A stretch of DNA of 54,487 bases from Candidatus Kuenenia stuttgartensis (GTDB taxonomy: Bacteria > Planctomycetota > Planctomycetia > Pirellulales > UBA1268). Numbering within the stretch: position 1 is the stretch's first letter; every line of letters starts with the position of its first letter. Made by a program: the position numbers and the translations under genes. The DNA lies in NCBI GenBank assembly GCA_945877135.1, contig CAMCQY010000009.1:1-54487 (forward strand), in the 5' to 3' direction. Shown here piece by piece: positions 1 to 7,244 of this stretch. The notes under the pieces are model-generated. The model saw only the letters and a program-made list of their open reading frames with translations, was not told the DNA's origin and did no database searches.

Positions 1-1
1 C

Positions 2-124
2 GCCGAGAAGTTCGGCTATGATCTCGCGGCCATTGTGGAGGATGCCAAGAAGCGACAATCCACCTGCGGCCATGAAATCTGGTGCCCGAAACCAAAGACC
101 TCGACTGCACCCCCGAGTTCCTGA
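2..124 (+). CDS. C-terminal fragment of a hypothetical protein (5' end outside window)
   Basis: The frame is open from the window edge to a TGA at 122-124 and gives 40 residues beginning AEKFGYDLAAIVEDAKKRQ. The hydrophobic/charged helix with an E-x-FGYD start resembles the tail of short hypothetical proteins found next to toxin-antitoxin genes, but no family can be named from a fragment. The last 20 residues are Pro/Ser/Thr rich and may be an extension. Nothing upstream is visible, so function and length are unknown. Confidence 0.35.
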   Translation, partial: AEKFGYDLAAIVEDAKKRQSTCGHEIWCPKPKTSTAPPSS

Positions 125-216
125 CAGCGTGACGCCCTGCGGGTTGGACTGGCACAGCAGCGGGCTTGCTGCTGTGTACGCCGCATCGCCCGACGCCATT
201 CACTCATGGCCGTCGG

Positions 217-1071
217 TCACTTCCGCACATGTCGGAATGCAGCGGACGCATCCATCGCTGACTCGCCGCGAGCGATCGCCGCGTCGTATTGGGCTGCCAC
301 CGCTGGCATGACAACCAGCGGGCAGCCATGCTCCACCGCCTCATCCACCATCAGCCGGACATCCTTCCGGGCCATGCTGACGGTGAACGAAGCCGGCTCG
401 AATGGGCCTTCGGCCACCTTCGTAAACCTGGCCGGAAAGAAGTCGCCCGGATTGAACTGCTGAAACATTTTCACCGCGTCACTCGGATCGACGCCGGTCG
501 CATTCGCCAGCCGCACGATGTCGCCCGCCAGTGCCGACATCCCCAGAAACGCAAGATTGCCAAAGAGTTTGAACGCCGCCGCCCGCTCCGGCTGCGGCCC
601 CAACTGGAACACCTTGCCAGTCATCCGCTCGAGGTCCGGCAGCACCCTTGCACACTGTTCTGGGGCTCCAGACACAAGCATCACGCCGGTGCCCTCAGCC
701 GCATTGACCGGCCCCATGAATACCGGTGCGTGAAGGTACACGCGCCCCCTTCCCGACCAACGGCGGGCACGCTCACCGGTCGCGCTCGGCGTGGTCGTCG
801 TGTGGTCGAGAATAAAGCACGATGCGGGAATGACGTCGGCGAGCGGCTCGAGCACCGCGTCGACCGAAGTATCGTCAGCCAGCGACAGATGCACTCGCTC
901 AACTCCCGCCACCGCGTCGGCCGACGCCGCAAACGCCTTGGCCCCATGGGCCTCGAGCGCCTTCGCCGACGCTGGCGAGCGGTTCCATACGTGCACCGTG
1001 TGCCCCTGCGCCAGCAGCCGACGCACGAAGCCGCTGCCCATCAACCCGGTGCCGAGAAACGCGATCTTCAT
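217..1071 (-). CDS. NAD(P)-dependent 3-hydroxyisobutyrate dehydrogenase-family oxidoreductase
   Basis: The 284-residue product has the beta-hydroxyacid dehydrogenase layout. The N-terminal Rossmann fold opens with the dinucleotide motif GTGLMGSG (residues 7-14), followed by [15 protein letters not shown], and the C-terminal helical half carries the family lysine in a KLFGN context, the usual catalytic position. Members oxidise 3-hydroxy acids such as 3-hydroxyisobutyrate or tartronate semialdehyde, or act as imine reductases; the substrate cannot be read from sequence. AAGGAG lies 7 bases before the ATG and fixes the start. The length is normal for the family. A diverged partial copy of this gene's first 81 codons lies at about 20408-20650. 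Confidence 0.9.
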   Translation of the reverse strand: MKIAFLGTGLMGSGFVRRLLAQGHTVHVWNRSPASAKALEAHGAKAFAASADAVAGVERVHLSLADDTSVDAVLEPLADVIPASCFILDHTTTTPSATGERARRWSGRGRVYLHAPVFMGPVNAAEGTGVMLVSGAPEQCARVLPDLERMTGKVFQLGPQPERAAAFKLFGNLAFLGMSALAGDIVRLANATGVDPSDAVKMFQQFNPGDFFPARFTKVAEGPFEPASFTVSMARKDVRLMVDEAVEHGCPLVVMPAVAAQYDAAIARGESAMDASAAFRHVRK

Positions 1072-1476
1072 GGGATATCTCCTTGGCGGCGAGGTCTCAT
1101 TCCGGGCTACGGACGAACGCCGCCACGAGATCGGACTGTGACTTCAGACCACCAGCGTCGAGCCTCATACCCAAAGCATAGAGAAACGCCTCTGACATGG
1201 CAGCCGGGGCCGTTACCGACACAGGCGGGCGAGTTGCCAAGCCTGGGAACGCCGTGAGGCTCGGCTTTCCAAGAGATAGACACCGCGGTCGGACAGCCAC
1301 TGGGCCAGCGACACGCGGAGATGCCGAGCGCGGATGGTAAGGAGGGAAGGGGTGTATCGCGATGCGGAAGTGTCGCTCACCCGGCGGTTACGGCCGATCC
1401 AGTCGGGTATACTTGCCGGGGTTAAGTGCCATCGATCAGGTGATCCAAGCATCACCATCCCGACGACAACCATCGC
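1072..1476. other. Intergenic stretch between divergent genes
   Basis: No convincing gene is seen. Short open frames on both strands have neither a ribosome binding site nor a recognisable product. A TATACT hexamer at 1408-1413 on the plus strand could be a -10 element for the DUF4160 gene at 1477, but no good -35 lies at the right distance. The stretch presumably holds the promoters of the dehydrogenase (leftward) and of the DUF4160/DUF2442 pair (rightward). Confidence 0.4.
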
Positions 1477-1719
1477 ATGCCGACAGTCCTACGAAGCGGC
1501 CCTTATCGAATCTACTTTTACTCGCACGAGGCGAGCGAGCCGGCGCATGTTCACGTGGACCGCGACGACGTCTCGTGCAAGTTTTGGTTGTCGCCGGTGG
1601 GCTTGGCCAGTAATCTTGGTTTCCGAGCGTCTGAGTTACGCGACATCGAGCGTCTGATCGAAGACAACGCCGATGATTTGTTGCAGAAGTGGGAGGAGTT
1701 TCATGGCGAACCCCGGTGA
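1477..1719 (+). CDS. DUF4160 domain-containing protein
   Basis: This 80-residue protein matches DUF4160 over its whole length: a PTVLRSGPYRIYFYSHEASEP start, the conserved PAHVHVDRDD segment, a small W-containing strand and a C-terminal helix built on ELRDIERLIEDN. DUF4160 proteins are usually encoded just before a DUF2442 protein and are suspected to form toxin-antitoxin-like modules; no activity is established. The stop overlaps the next gene by 17 bases, so the two are almost certainly co-translated. The His-rich PAHVHV stretch is the obvious candidate functional site. Confidence 0.85.
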   Translation: MPTVLRSGPYRIYFYSHEASEPAHVHVDRDDVSCKFWLSPVGLASNLGFRASELRDIERLIEDNADDLLQKWEEFHGEPR

Positions 1720-1963
1720 GCGAATCATGCGTGCTAGTTGTAGCCAGGACTCCATCATCGTTGAACTGGCGGACGGCCGGACAATCTCGGCGCCACTTGC
1801 TTGGTATCCGCGTCTCCTGCACGCGACGCCGGAGCAGCGATCCAATTGCGTCATCGCCGGCGCCGGCTATGGCATTCATTGGCCCGAGATCGACGAGGAC
1901 CTTAGTGTGGAAGGCCTGCTACGCGGCGCCCCTGCGCCCCACGTGTCAGCACGTGCCGGCTAG
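1703..1963 (+). CDS. DUF2442 domain-containing protein, C-terminus probably altered
   Basis: The ATG at 1703 is preceded by GGGAGGAG at a 4-base spacing, which decides the start inside the end of the DUF4160 gene. The 86-residue product carries the DUF2442 core: LADGRTISAPLAWYPRLLHATPEQR, then GIHWPEIDEDLSVEGLL. Family members of this type usually continue with a GESQ-type segment and a basic helix; here the protein runs into GAPAPHVSARAG and stops. That tail is antisense to a truncated PIN gene (1902-2033), so it was probably created by a rearrangement. The partner is DUF4160; function unknown. Confidence 0.8.
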   Translation: MANPGERIMRASCSQDSIIVELADGRTISAPLAWYPRLLHATPEQRSNCVIAGAGYGIHWPEIDEDLSVEGLLRGAPAPHVSARAG

Positions 1964-2033
1964 CCAAGGGGCGAAGCATCGCCGCGATTACCACGTTGGT
2001 ATCCAGCACTGCGACAAGCGGCCGAGCCGCCAT
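1902..2033 (-). pseudogene. Truncated PIN-domain (VapC-like) toxin remnant
   Basis: Starting at ATG 2033, 12 bases after the antitoxin stop, the minus strand encodes MAARPLVAVLDTNVVIAAML. This is the beta1 strand of a PIN domain with its first catalytic aspartate in the LDTNV motif. After about 25 residues the PIN similarity ends and the frame runs on as RHVLTRGAQG to a TAA at 1902. PIN toxins are about 130 residues with three or four acidic catalytic residues, so this 43-residue remnant cannot be an active RNase. It overlaps the 3' end of the DUF2442 gene on the other strand, suggesting that a deletion joined two convergent genes. Confidence 0.7.
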
Positions 2034-2045
2034 CGATCGCGGGCA

Positions 2046-2288
2046 TCAGCCCACCCGCCGCGAGCGTCGCTCAACCCGATAGGCTTGCACGGCGTCGGCA
2101 ATTTCTTGCTCGATTTCCGGCGTCATTTCCTCGCGGGGCACCCGGCTGCGGATCTCCCGAAGCGATTCACCAGCGCGTCGCAGAAGCTGTTCGCGGAGCA
2201 TTTCCTGGATTGCGTCGGCAGACAAAAGCCCTGCCTCCGTCGCCTTCTTCGCGAGGTCGTCAGGCAGCGTCAATTGAATTGTTGTCAT
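2046..2288 (-). CDS. VapB-like antitoxin, orphaned
   Basis: This 80-residue protein begins TTIQLTLPDDLAKKATEAGLL, a ribbon-helix-helix-like DNA-binding start (beta strand then alpha helix), followed by a charged C-terminal region that would wrap a toxin. It sits immediately 5' of the PIN-domain remnant, the standard antitoxin-toxin order. Because the toxin is truncated, the antitoxin is probably an orphan that may still autoregulate or neutralise a toxin encoded elsewhere. A sigma70-like promoter (2369-2396) and a tandem 8-base repeat (2324-2339) lie upstream. Confidence 0.75.
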   Translation of the reverse strand: MTTIQLTLPDDLAKKATEAGLLSADAIQEMLREQLLRRAGESLREIRSRVPREEMTPEIEQEIADAVQAYRVERRSRRVG

Positions 2289-2323
2289 GGCTGAGATCCG
2301 TCACGACTGGTGCGGCCAAGATT

Positions 2324-2339
2324 GCAAATACGCAAATAA
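2324..2339. repeat. Tandem 8-base repeat upstream of the antitoxin gene
   Basis: GCAAATAC is followed directly by GCAAATAA. The repeat lies between the inferred promoter and the antitoxin start (2288), where an antitoxin operator would be expected. Ribbon-helix-helix dimers often bind short tandem or inverted repeats. The role is inferred. Confidence 0.35.
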
Positions 2340-2368
2340 CTGATCCGCGCATCCAACCTGACAAAGAA

Positions 2369-2396
2369 AGTATACGCCCGTACCTTTTTCAATCAA
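2369..2396 (-). promoter_or_regulatory. Sigma70-like promoter for the antitoxin gene
   Basis: On the minus strand a TTGATT hexamer (2396-2391) is separated by 16 bases from TATACT (2374-2369). Transcription would start near 2362, about 75 bases before the antitoxin ATG. The match to the housekeeping consensus is good at both boxes, and the stretch is AT-rich compared with its surroundings. Confidence 0.45.
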
Positions 2397-2414
2397 TTCT
2401 TCGATCCTGCCACC

Positions 2415-4427
2415 CTATGCCCGACGGCGGCGTCTGCCGCCGCCCTTGCGTTCGCCGCCCTTCAGCCAGTGCTTGCTGCACCACCTTGAGACCTTGGCCG
2501 GCTTGTCAGTCAACCTTTGGTAGGGCTCCGGCAGACCGGCCTCCTCCATCAGCCGCGTGATCCGGGCGCAGTTTTCCATGTGGTACTTCGTGAGGTCGCA
2601 TTCCTTGGCGATCTCCTTGTAGGTCTTTCCCTCGAGCCGACGGGTCACGATCAGCCTGGCGTGCCGCACCAGTTCGGGCTCGGCGAACGCGTTGACCAAG
2701 AGCATCCGCTGGAACAACACCGGCAGCTCATCCGCTGCGGCCGCCGCTTGGCGAAGCGGGCCCGCCACCGCCGCCGGCAGCGCCGCGACCAGGTTGATCG
2801 TGAACTCCAGCCGTGGCACCACCCGCTTGCCGTCGATCCGCATGTATGGGATCACGCGGATCGGCCCGTCGAGCAGCTGCCGCAGAATCACCGCCGCCCG
2901 GGCCTCGTCACCGAACAACTCGCCCTTCACGGCCCCGAGATGTTCGAGGAGCTTCGCCTCCGAGGGTAGCTTCTCCTTACGGCCCGCCTGTTCGTCGACC
3001 GCCTGCCGGCGAGCCCGCACCATCGCCAGCTCCCGCTCCCGCTCGGCCAGCCGCGAGGTGAGCGACGCGAGAGCCCCGTCACCCGACTCCACGGCTGCCG
3101 AAAGCCGCTCGATCGCCGCCAGCAGCCTTTTTTCCTCTTTTTCGAGCTTCTTGATCTCGGTGGCCACCGCGCCGCCCTTCTCATGGAGCTCCTTCACGCG
3201 GGCGAGCACCGCATCGCGGACGCCGTCGAGCGACAGCACCTCGTTGACGACGGCATCGAGCACGGCCGGATAGACCCGCTCCCGCATGCAATACACGCGG
3301 TTCCAACACGTCCCCTTGGCAGCGGCCGAGCAGCGGAACGTGCCGTCCTTCTTGCCGTAGGAATACATCGGCGCCCCGCAGACACCGCAGGTGAATACGC
3401 CAGCCAGTAGACCGCGCCGCTGCCGGGTCGTGCCTCGAAGCGGATGGCCCGCGCCGCGGACCGGCTCCTTGAAGACGCGCCGGCCGTCGACGACCTCATT
3501 GGCCTGATACCAGAGGTGATCCGACACGATCCGAAGGTGCGGGCTTTCCCGTGTCTGAATCTTGTCTTCGTCGTTCCAGACGTACTCCGACTTACCGGTA
3601 CGGAGCTTTCGCTTTGCCTTCTTCTTCCGGAAGGTCTCGAAGCCCCGGTAGATCGTCCGCCGGATGATCGCGTTCACATTTCCAGCGGTCCACTTCGCCT
3701 GCCGCGCCCACTTCGCCTTGGCGAACTTGATCGAGTCGAGCCACTCGCCGACCTCGGCCGCTGTCTCGCCAGCGGCAACCCGTTCGAAGACCTCGCGAAT
3801 GACCGCCGCCTTCTCGTCGTTGATCTCGTCGTAAAACGGCCCCTTCGCAGGCTCCGCCTCCGTCGCCGGGACAGTGGGCCGTCGCTTGTAGCCGATGACC
3901 GTATTCCCGACGGCCGCCCCACGGCTCCAAAGGCCGTCCTGGGCCCGCTCGATCCGCTTCCGAGTGTAGAAGTTCGACCGGGCGTGTTGCATCTGACACA
4001 TATGCAAGCGATCAGGCCAGTCGTCATCGAGCGTATCGATGTAGTCCGACGGGCAGATGATCCGGATATCCGCATCGACCGCCGACTCGAACAGTTCGCC
4101 TGCCTTCGTGTGGTGGCGATAGAGGCGGCCCGACTCCTCGGCGAGAATCAGGTCCCACCGCTTCGCGGCGATGCCAGCCCAGACCTCGTTGATCCCAGGT
4201 CGCGAGGCAAGTTCGCCGGAGATCTCCGGCTCGCAGATGAACTGGACGGCCACCTGCTCGGGGGCGTGTCCCTTCGAGAGGCTGGCGGCCAGGAACGCCT
4301 GGCACAGAGCAATCTGGTCGTCGATGCTCGACTGCCGCTGCTCCTCGGTGGAGAACCGGGCGTGAACCAGGACGCGAAGCGGCTGGCCCTTGGGGGGCAG
4401 CAGGATCGGTTGTCGGAGGTGCATCAT
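2415..4427 (-). CDS. Large serine recombinase (site-specific integrase/resolvase family)
   Basis: The 670-residue protein has the large serine recombinase architecture. The catalytic domain (about 17-160) carries ARFST with nucleophile Ser26, then the SIDDQ and EESGRLYR segments. The recombinase domain lies at about 170-320, a zinc ribbon uses C347-x2-C350 and C366/C374, a coiled coil spans about 405-475, and a basic C-terminal tail follows. Such enzymes integrate or excise mobile elements via a covalent 5'-phosphoserine. The start ATG overlaps the stop of a basic small ORF (TGATG). No att repeats or other phage genes are recognisable nearby, so it is either a remnant or a minimal element. 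A late segment (EGKTYKEIAKECDLTKYHM) looks like an added helix-turn-helix. Confidence 0.9.
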   Translation of the reverse strand: MMHLRQPILLPPKGQPLRVLVHARFSTEEQRQSSIDDQIALCQAFLAASLSKGHAPEQVAVQFICEPEISGELASRPGINEVWAGIAAKRWDLILAEESGRLYRHHTKAGELFESAVDADIRIICPSDYIDTLDDDWPDRLHMCQMQHARSNFYTRKRIERAQDGLWSRGAAVGNTVIGYKRRPTVPATEAEPAKGPFYDEINDEKAAVIREVFERVAAGETAAEVGEWLDSIKFAKAKWARQAKWTAGNVNAIIRRTIYRGFETFRKKKAKRKLRTGKSEYVWNDEDKIQTRESPHLRIVSDHLWYQANEVVDGRRVFKEPVRGAGHPLRGTTRQRRGLLAGVFTCGVCGAPMYSYGKKDGTFRCSAAAKGTCWNRVYCMRERVYPAVLDAVVNEVLSLDGVRDAVLARVKELHEKGGAVATEIKKLEKEEKRLLAAIERLSAAVESGDGALASLTSRLAERERELAMVRARRQAVDEQAGRKEKLPSEAKLLEHLGAVKGELFGDEARAAVILRQLLDGPIRVIPYMRIDGKRVVPRLEFTINLVAALPAAVAGPLRQAAAAADELPVLFQRMLLVNAFAEPELVRHARLIVTRRLEGKTYKEIAKECDLTKYHMENCARITRLMEEAGLPEPYQRLTDKPAKVSRWCSKHWLKGGERKGGGRRRRRA

Positions 4428-4594
4428 CGTGCACCTCCTTTACGGCCGTTGGCTTTCTTGGCCGTCTTGGCCTTCTTCACCTGCCCGCGGCGCCGGCTCC
4501 GTTTTGTGGTGCCGGATTTTGCGCCGGGTGGTTTGTCCTTTTCAGGTTTTTCCCGAGCAACACCGCGTTTGTTCGATCCCTGCCGGGGCGCCAA
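4424..4594 (-). CDS. Very basic 56-residue ORF with TTG start, coupled to the recombinase
   Basis: A perfect AGGAGG (minus strand, 4606-4601) lies 6 bases before TTG 4594; a second TTG sits one codon upstream. The frame gives 56 residues starting (M)APRQGSNKRGVAREKPEKDK, of which 21 are Lys or Arg. It is rich in Gly/Pro and ends in a KKAKTAKKANGRKGG stretch. The TGA overlaps the recombinase ATG by two bases, typical of translational coupling. The protein would be disordered and nucleic-acid-binding in character. I do not recognise a family. Confidence 0.5.
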   Translation of the reverse strand: MAPRQGSNKRGVAREKPEKDKPPGAKSGTTKRSRRRGQVKKAKTAKKANGRKGGAR

Positions 4595-4693
4595 CAACTG
4601 CCTCCTCGCCGGTCCTCAGTGGGTCGGCACAGGCGCTGCCGCGCACATTTTCACTCTCTTCCGATATCGCACCGTTGTGCCTTGGAGGCTCTC

Positions 4694-4822
4694 ATGGCCA
4701 GCGTCTCACTGCACGACCTCGGGCGGGCACTTTCCCGGAAGCTCGACATGGATCCCACGACGGTCTTCCGCCGGGTGAATGCGGCAAAGGAAAGATTCTT
4801 CGTGCTCTTCACGGCGGCGTAA
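4694..4822 (+). CDS. Small helix-turn-helix-like ORF (42 aa)
   Basis: ATG 4694 follows GGAGG with a 5-base spacer. The 42-residue product, MASVSLHDLGRALSRKLDMD then PTTVFRRVNAAKERFF, has a helix-turn-helix-like rhythm (LGRALSRKLD, turn, PTTVFRRVNAAK). Its 3' end overlaps the end of the convergent ATPase gene by 14 bases. It could be a real mini-regulator, a remnant of a larger DNA-binding protein, or chance. No family is recognised. Confidence 0.35.
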   Translation: MASVSLHDLGRALSRKLDMDPTTVFRRVNAAKERFFVLFTAA

Positions 4823-7244
4823 CCACGCTCGGTTCGCCGAGGCCCGCGGCATGCGGCTCGTGGCAAGTGATGAAGATCACCTGGTGACGGCCAGCAAACG
4901 TCCGCAGCAGATCCTTGGCCCGCTCGCGCCTCTCGGCATCGATATCCACGAACGGATCGTCGAGCACGATGAACCCCCGATTCGTCCCCAGGTGAACCTC
5001 CGCGAGCGCGAGCCGCAGCACAAGCGCAAGCGCGGAAACGGCCCCCTGCGAGAGGTAGTCGGGGGGCGTCGCGACCGGCCCGCGAGTCACCTGCGTCGGC
5101 AGGTCGGCGTCGAACTGCAGGGCTTCTTCGCCGCCCGTGATCCGCCCAAACCAGTCCGTCACCTTGGCCGTGAAGCCGGCGAGCGGATCGGTCTCCTGCT
5201 CGCTCTCGACCTCGTCGAGCACCTCGAGGATCCGCTCGTAGGCCTGCCCCTCGCGGAGCGTCCGCGTGAAAGCCTGCTCGAAACGCTCCGACTCCTCTGC
5301 GAGTTCCGTGGCGGAGCGGTCGCCGATTTTGTCCATCAGCTCCTGCTGTTTGGCCGCGAGTTCCTTCAGCGTCGCAGGGCGGTCCTGGTTTTCCGCCTCG
5401 CGCCGCGCGAGTTCCTCGAGGAAGACGTCGGCCGTGGCAAAGCCCTCGGGGACCGTGGGGAGCGCTTTGAGCCTTGTTTCGCTCGACTCGACCTCCACCT
5501 CCAGTTTCACGAGCGACGAGAGCAGCTTCTGCTGCGTCTCATATTTTTCGGTCCAGAGCCTGACGTTTTCCTGGTGGATCCGCAGCGTGCCGCTCTCCTC
5601 GCCGATCGTGCGGTCGATCTTCTCGATCTCGGCGGCGAGCACCGCGGCGTCGCGGGTCTGCGGTAGATTCGCGAGGGTGTCGATCTCCTCCTGCCACTGC
5701 TCAAACGTCTTGCCCCGCAGCCGCGCCTCCCACGCCGACTTCTTGAGGGCCGCCGCGGCGACGAAGTCCGCATGCCGCTTGGCCGCGGCCTTCACATCCA
5801 CGAGCGACTCCGCCCGACATTCGGCGAGCAGGGTGCGCTCGCGGGCCATGTCGTGGTCGAGACCCTGAAACAGCGCGGCGACGTCGCCCTCGCCGCTCGT
5901 CACCGTGACCGTCAGGCCTCCGGCTTCGACCCGCAGCCGCGACTTTGCCACGCCCGAGAGCCCGCCGCCCACGCTCACTTCCCGCGGAGGCTCGGCAGCC
6001 TCCTCGATCCGGATGGTGCGCGGCTCCGTGGCGACAATCTCGTAGGCGAGCCTCTGGGCCTCGATCCGATTGCGAGCGTCCTTGATTCGCTCGGCGAGTT
6101 GCTCGAGTTCCGCGACCGCCTCGGCCGGCGGCTGAAATGACACGTTCGCAGCCTCGCTCGCGTCGAGCCACTCCTGTCGGGCCTTGAGCAGGGCCGCGAA
6201 CTCGTTTTTCTGCTGTTCGACCGCCGCCCGCCGGGTGGCATTGGCCTGTTCTGCAACGAGGGCCTGCTTCTGCGTCTGCAGATCGTTGAGTTGCTTTCTC
6301 GCCGCGGTCACGCCCGCTTCGGCGGCCGGCCATTTGCCAATGATCTCGGCGAGGCCGGCCTTGGTCGTGCGGAAGCCTTGAAGGTTCGCCTCGAGCAGGC
6401 GGCGCTCGCCGAGCCCGTCGCGAAGCGGCCCTCCCTTGGCCAGAAAATCACGGTCGGCGGCCATCTGCGCTTCGAGGGCGGCAAGCGCCGCCGACACGGC
6501 GTCGAACTGCTCCTCCGCGGTGCGGAGTTCGGCGAGTTCCTCACGCTTGGTCTGCCATCCATACCAGGCCTCCAGGATCGGCCCGACCTTGTTCGCCCAC
6601 CGGTAACGCGGTCCGCGCTCACGGCCCTGCGAATCGCGCTTGGGCCTGGCACTTGCCCGATCCCAGTTGTTGAAGCAGGCGTCGATTTTCGCGGCCAAGG
6701 CCTTTCGCAACCGCTCGGGCCCGACGCCTCCCAGGGCTCCCGCCGACTGGGCCAGCACATCGGCGACGGATCGAATCTCATCGCCCACCCCCGCAGCTTT
6801 CAACGATGAAATGGTCCGGGCGAGTTCTGACTGGCCCGTGTAGAGGACGAGCCTACCCGTGGCCTCATTGTGGCCGAGGAACGTCGCGAGCTTGTCGTGC
6901 ACGGTGGTGGCATCGCCAATCGCCGCACTACCAGCTGCCATGAGCGAACTGGCGGCTCCGGCTCCCCACCGCTTCGTGAGCGTCCATACGCCGCCGTCGT
7001 GCTCGAACACGAGCGTGACCGCGGCGTGATCGCCCGCGGGCCTCGGATACCAGCGGCCGACCGCCGCCGCCGCCTGCTTCACCGTCTGCTTCGTTGACGT
7101 GAAGAGCGCATGGTGGATCGCCTGCCGCAGTGTGGATTTACCCCGCTCATTGGGCCCGAGGACAACGGTGACCGGCCCCGCGAGGTCGTAGGTGCGGTCG
7201 AGCGTGCCGCCGAAGGGATGCAGCCGGATGCTTTTGAGGATCAT
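4809..7244 (-). CDS. SbcC/YhaN-like AAA ATPase with coiled coils (SMC-like)
   Basis: This 811-residue protein has an SMC-like split ATPase. Walker A GPNERGKST is at 30-38, long coiled-coil regions occupy about 220-720, and the C-terminal lobe carries a signature-like LSQGAVSAL, a Walker B FIVLDDPFVDID and an ITCHEP switch. It has no CxxC zinc hook; its only cysteines are single. In the middle (about 390-450) is a beta-rich insert, as in YhaN-type proteins. It is shorter than classical SbcC. The ATG overlaps the stop of the SbcD-like nuclease by 4 bases, so the two should form an ATP-gated nuclease complex acting on DNA ends or hairpins. Confidence 0.85.
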   Translation of the reverse strand: MILKSIRLHPFGGTLDRTYDLAGPVTVVLGPNERGKSTLRQAIHHALFTSTKQTVKQAAAAVGRWYPRPAGDHAAVTLVFEHDGGVWTLTKRWGAGAASSLMAAGSAAIGDATTVHDKLATFLGHNEATGRLVLYTGQSELARTISSLKAAGVGDEIRSVADVLAQSAGALGGVGPERLRKALAAKIDACFNNWDRASARPKRDSQGRERGPRYRWANKVGPILEAWYGWQTKREELAELRTAEEQFDAVSAALAALEAQMAADRDFLAKGGPLRDGLGERRLLEANLQGFRTTKAGLAEIIGKWPAAEAGVTAARKQLNDLQTQKQALVAEQANATRRAAVEQQKNEFAALLKARQEWLDASEAANVSFQPPAEAVAELEQLAERIKDARNRIEAQRLAYEIVATEPRTIRIEEAAEPPREVSVGGGLSGVAKSRLRVEAGGLTVTVTSGEGDVAALFQGLDHDMARERTLLAECRAESLVDVKAAAKRHADFVAAAALKKSAWEARLRGKTFEQWQEEIDTLANLPQTRDAAVLAAEIEKIDRTIGEESGTLRIHQENVRLWTEKYETQQKLLSSLVKLEVEVESSETRLKALPTVPEGFATADVFLEELARREAENQDRPATLKELAAKQQELMDKIGDRSATELAEESERFEQAFTRTLREGQAYERILEVLDEVESEQETDPLAGFTAKVTDWFGRITGGEEALQFDADLPTQVTRGPVATPPDYLSQGAVSALALVLRLALAEVHLGTNRGFIVLDDPFVDIDAERRERAKDLLRTFAGRHQVIFITCHEPHAAGLGEPSVVTPP

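Noticed and set aside
1097-1300. 67-codon minus-strand frame upstream of the dehydrogenase
   Set aside because: No ribosome site and no family; the LDAGGLKSQSDLVAAF segment looks protein-like but cannot be supported.
2046-4594. Complete integrative element bounded by att sites
   Set aside because: I found no flanking direct repeat or tRNA target around the serine recombinase, and no structural phage or conjugation genes.
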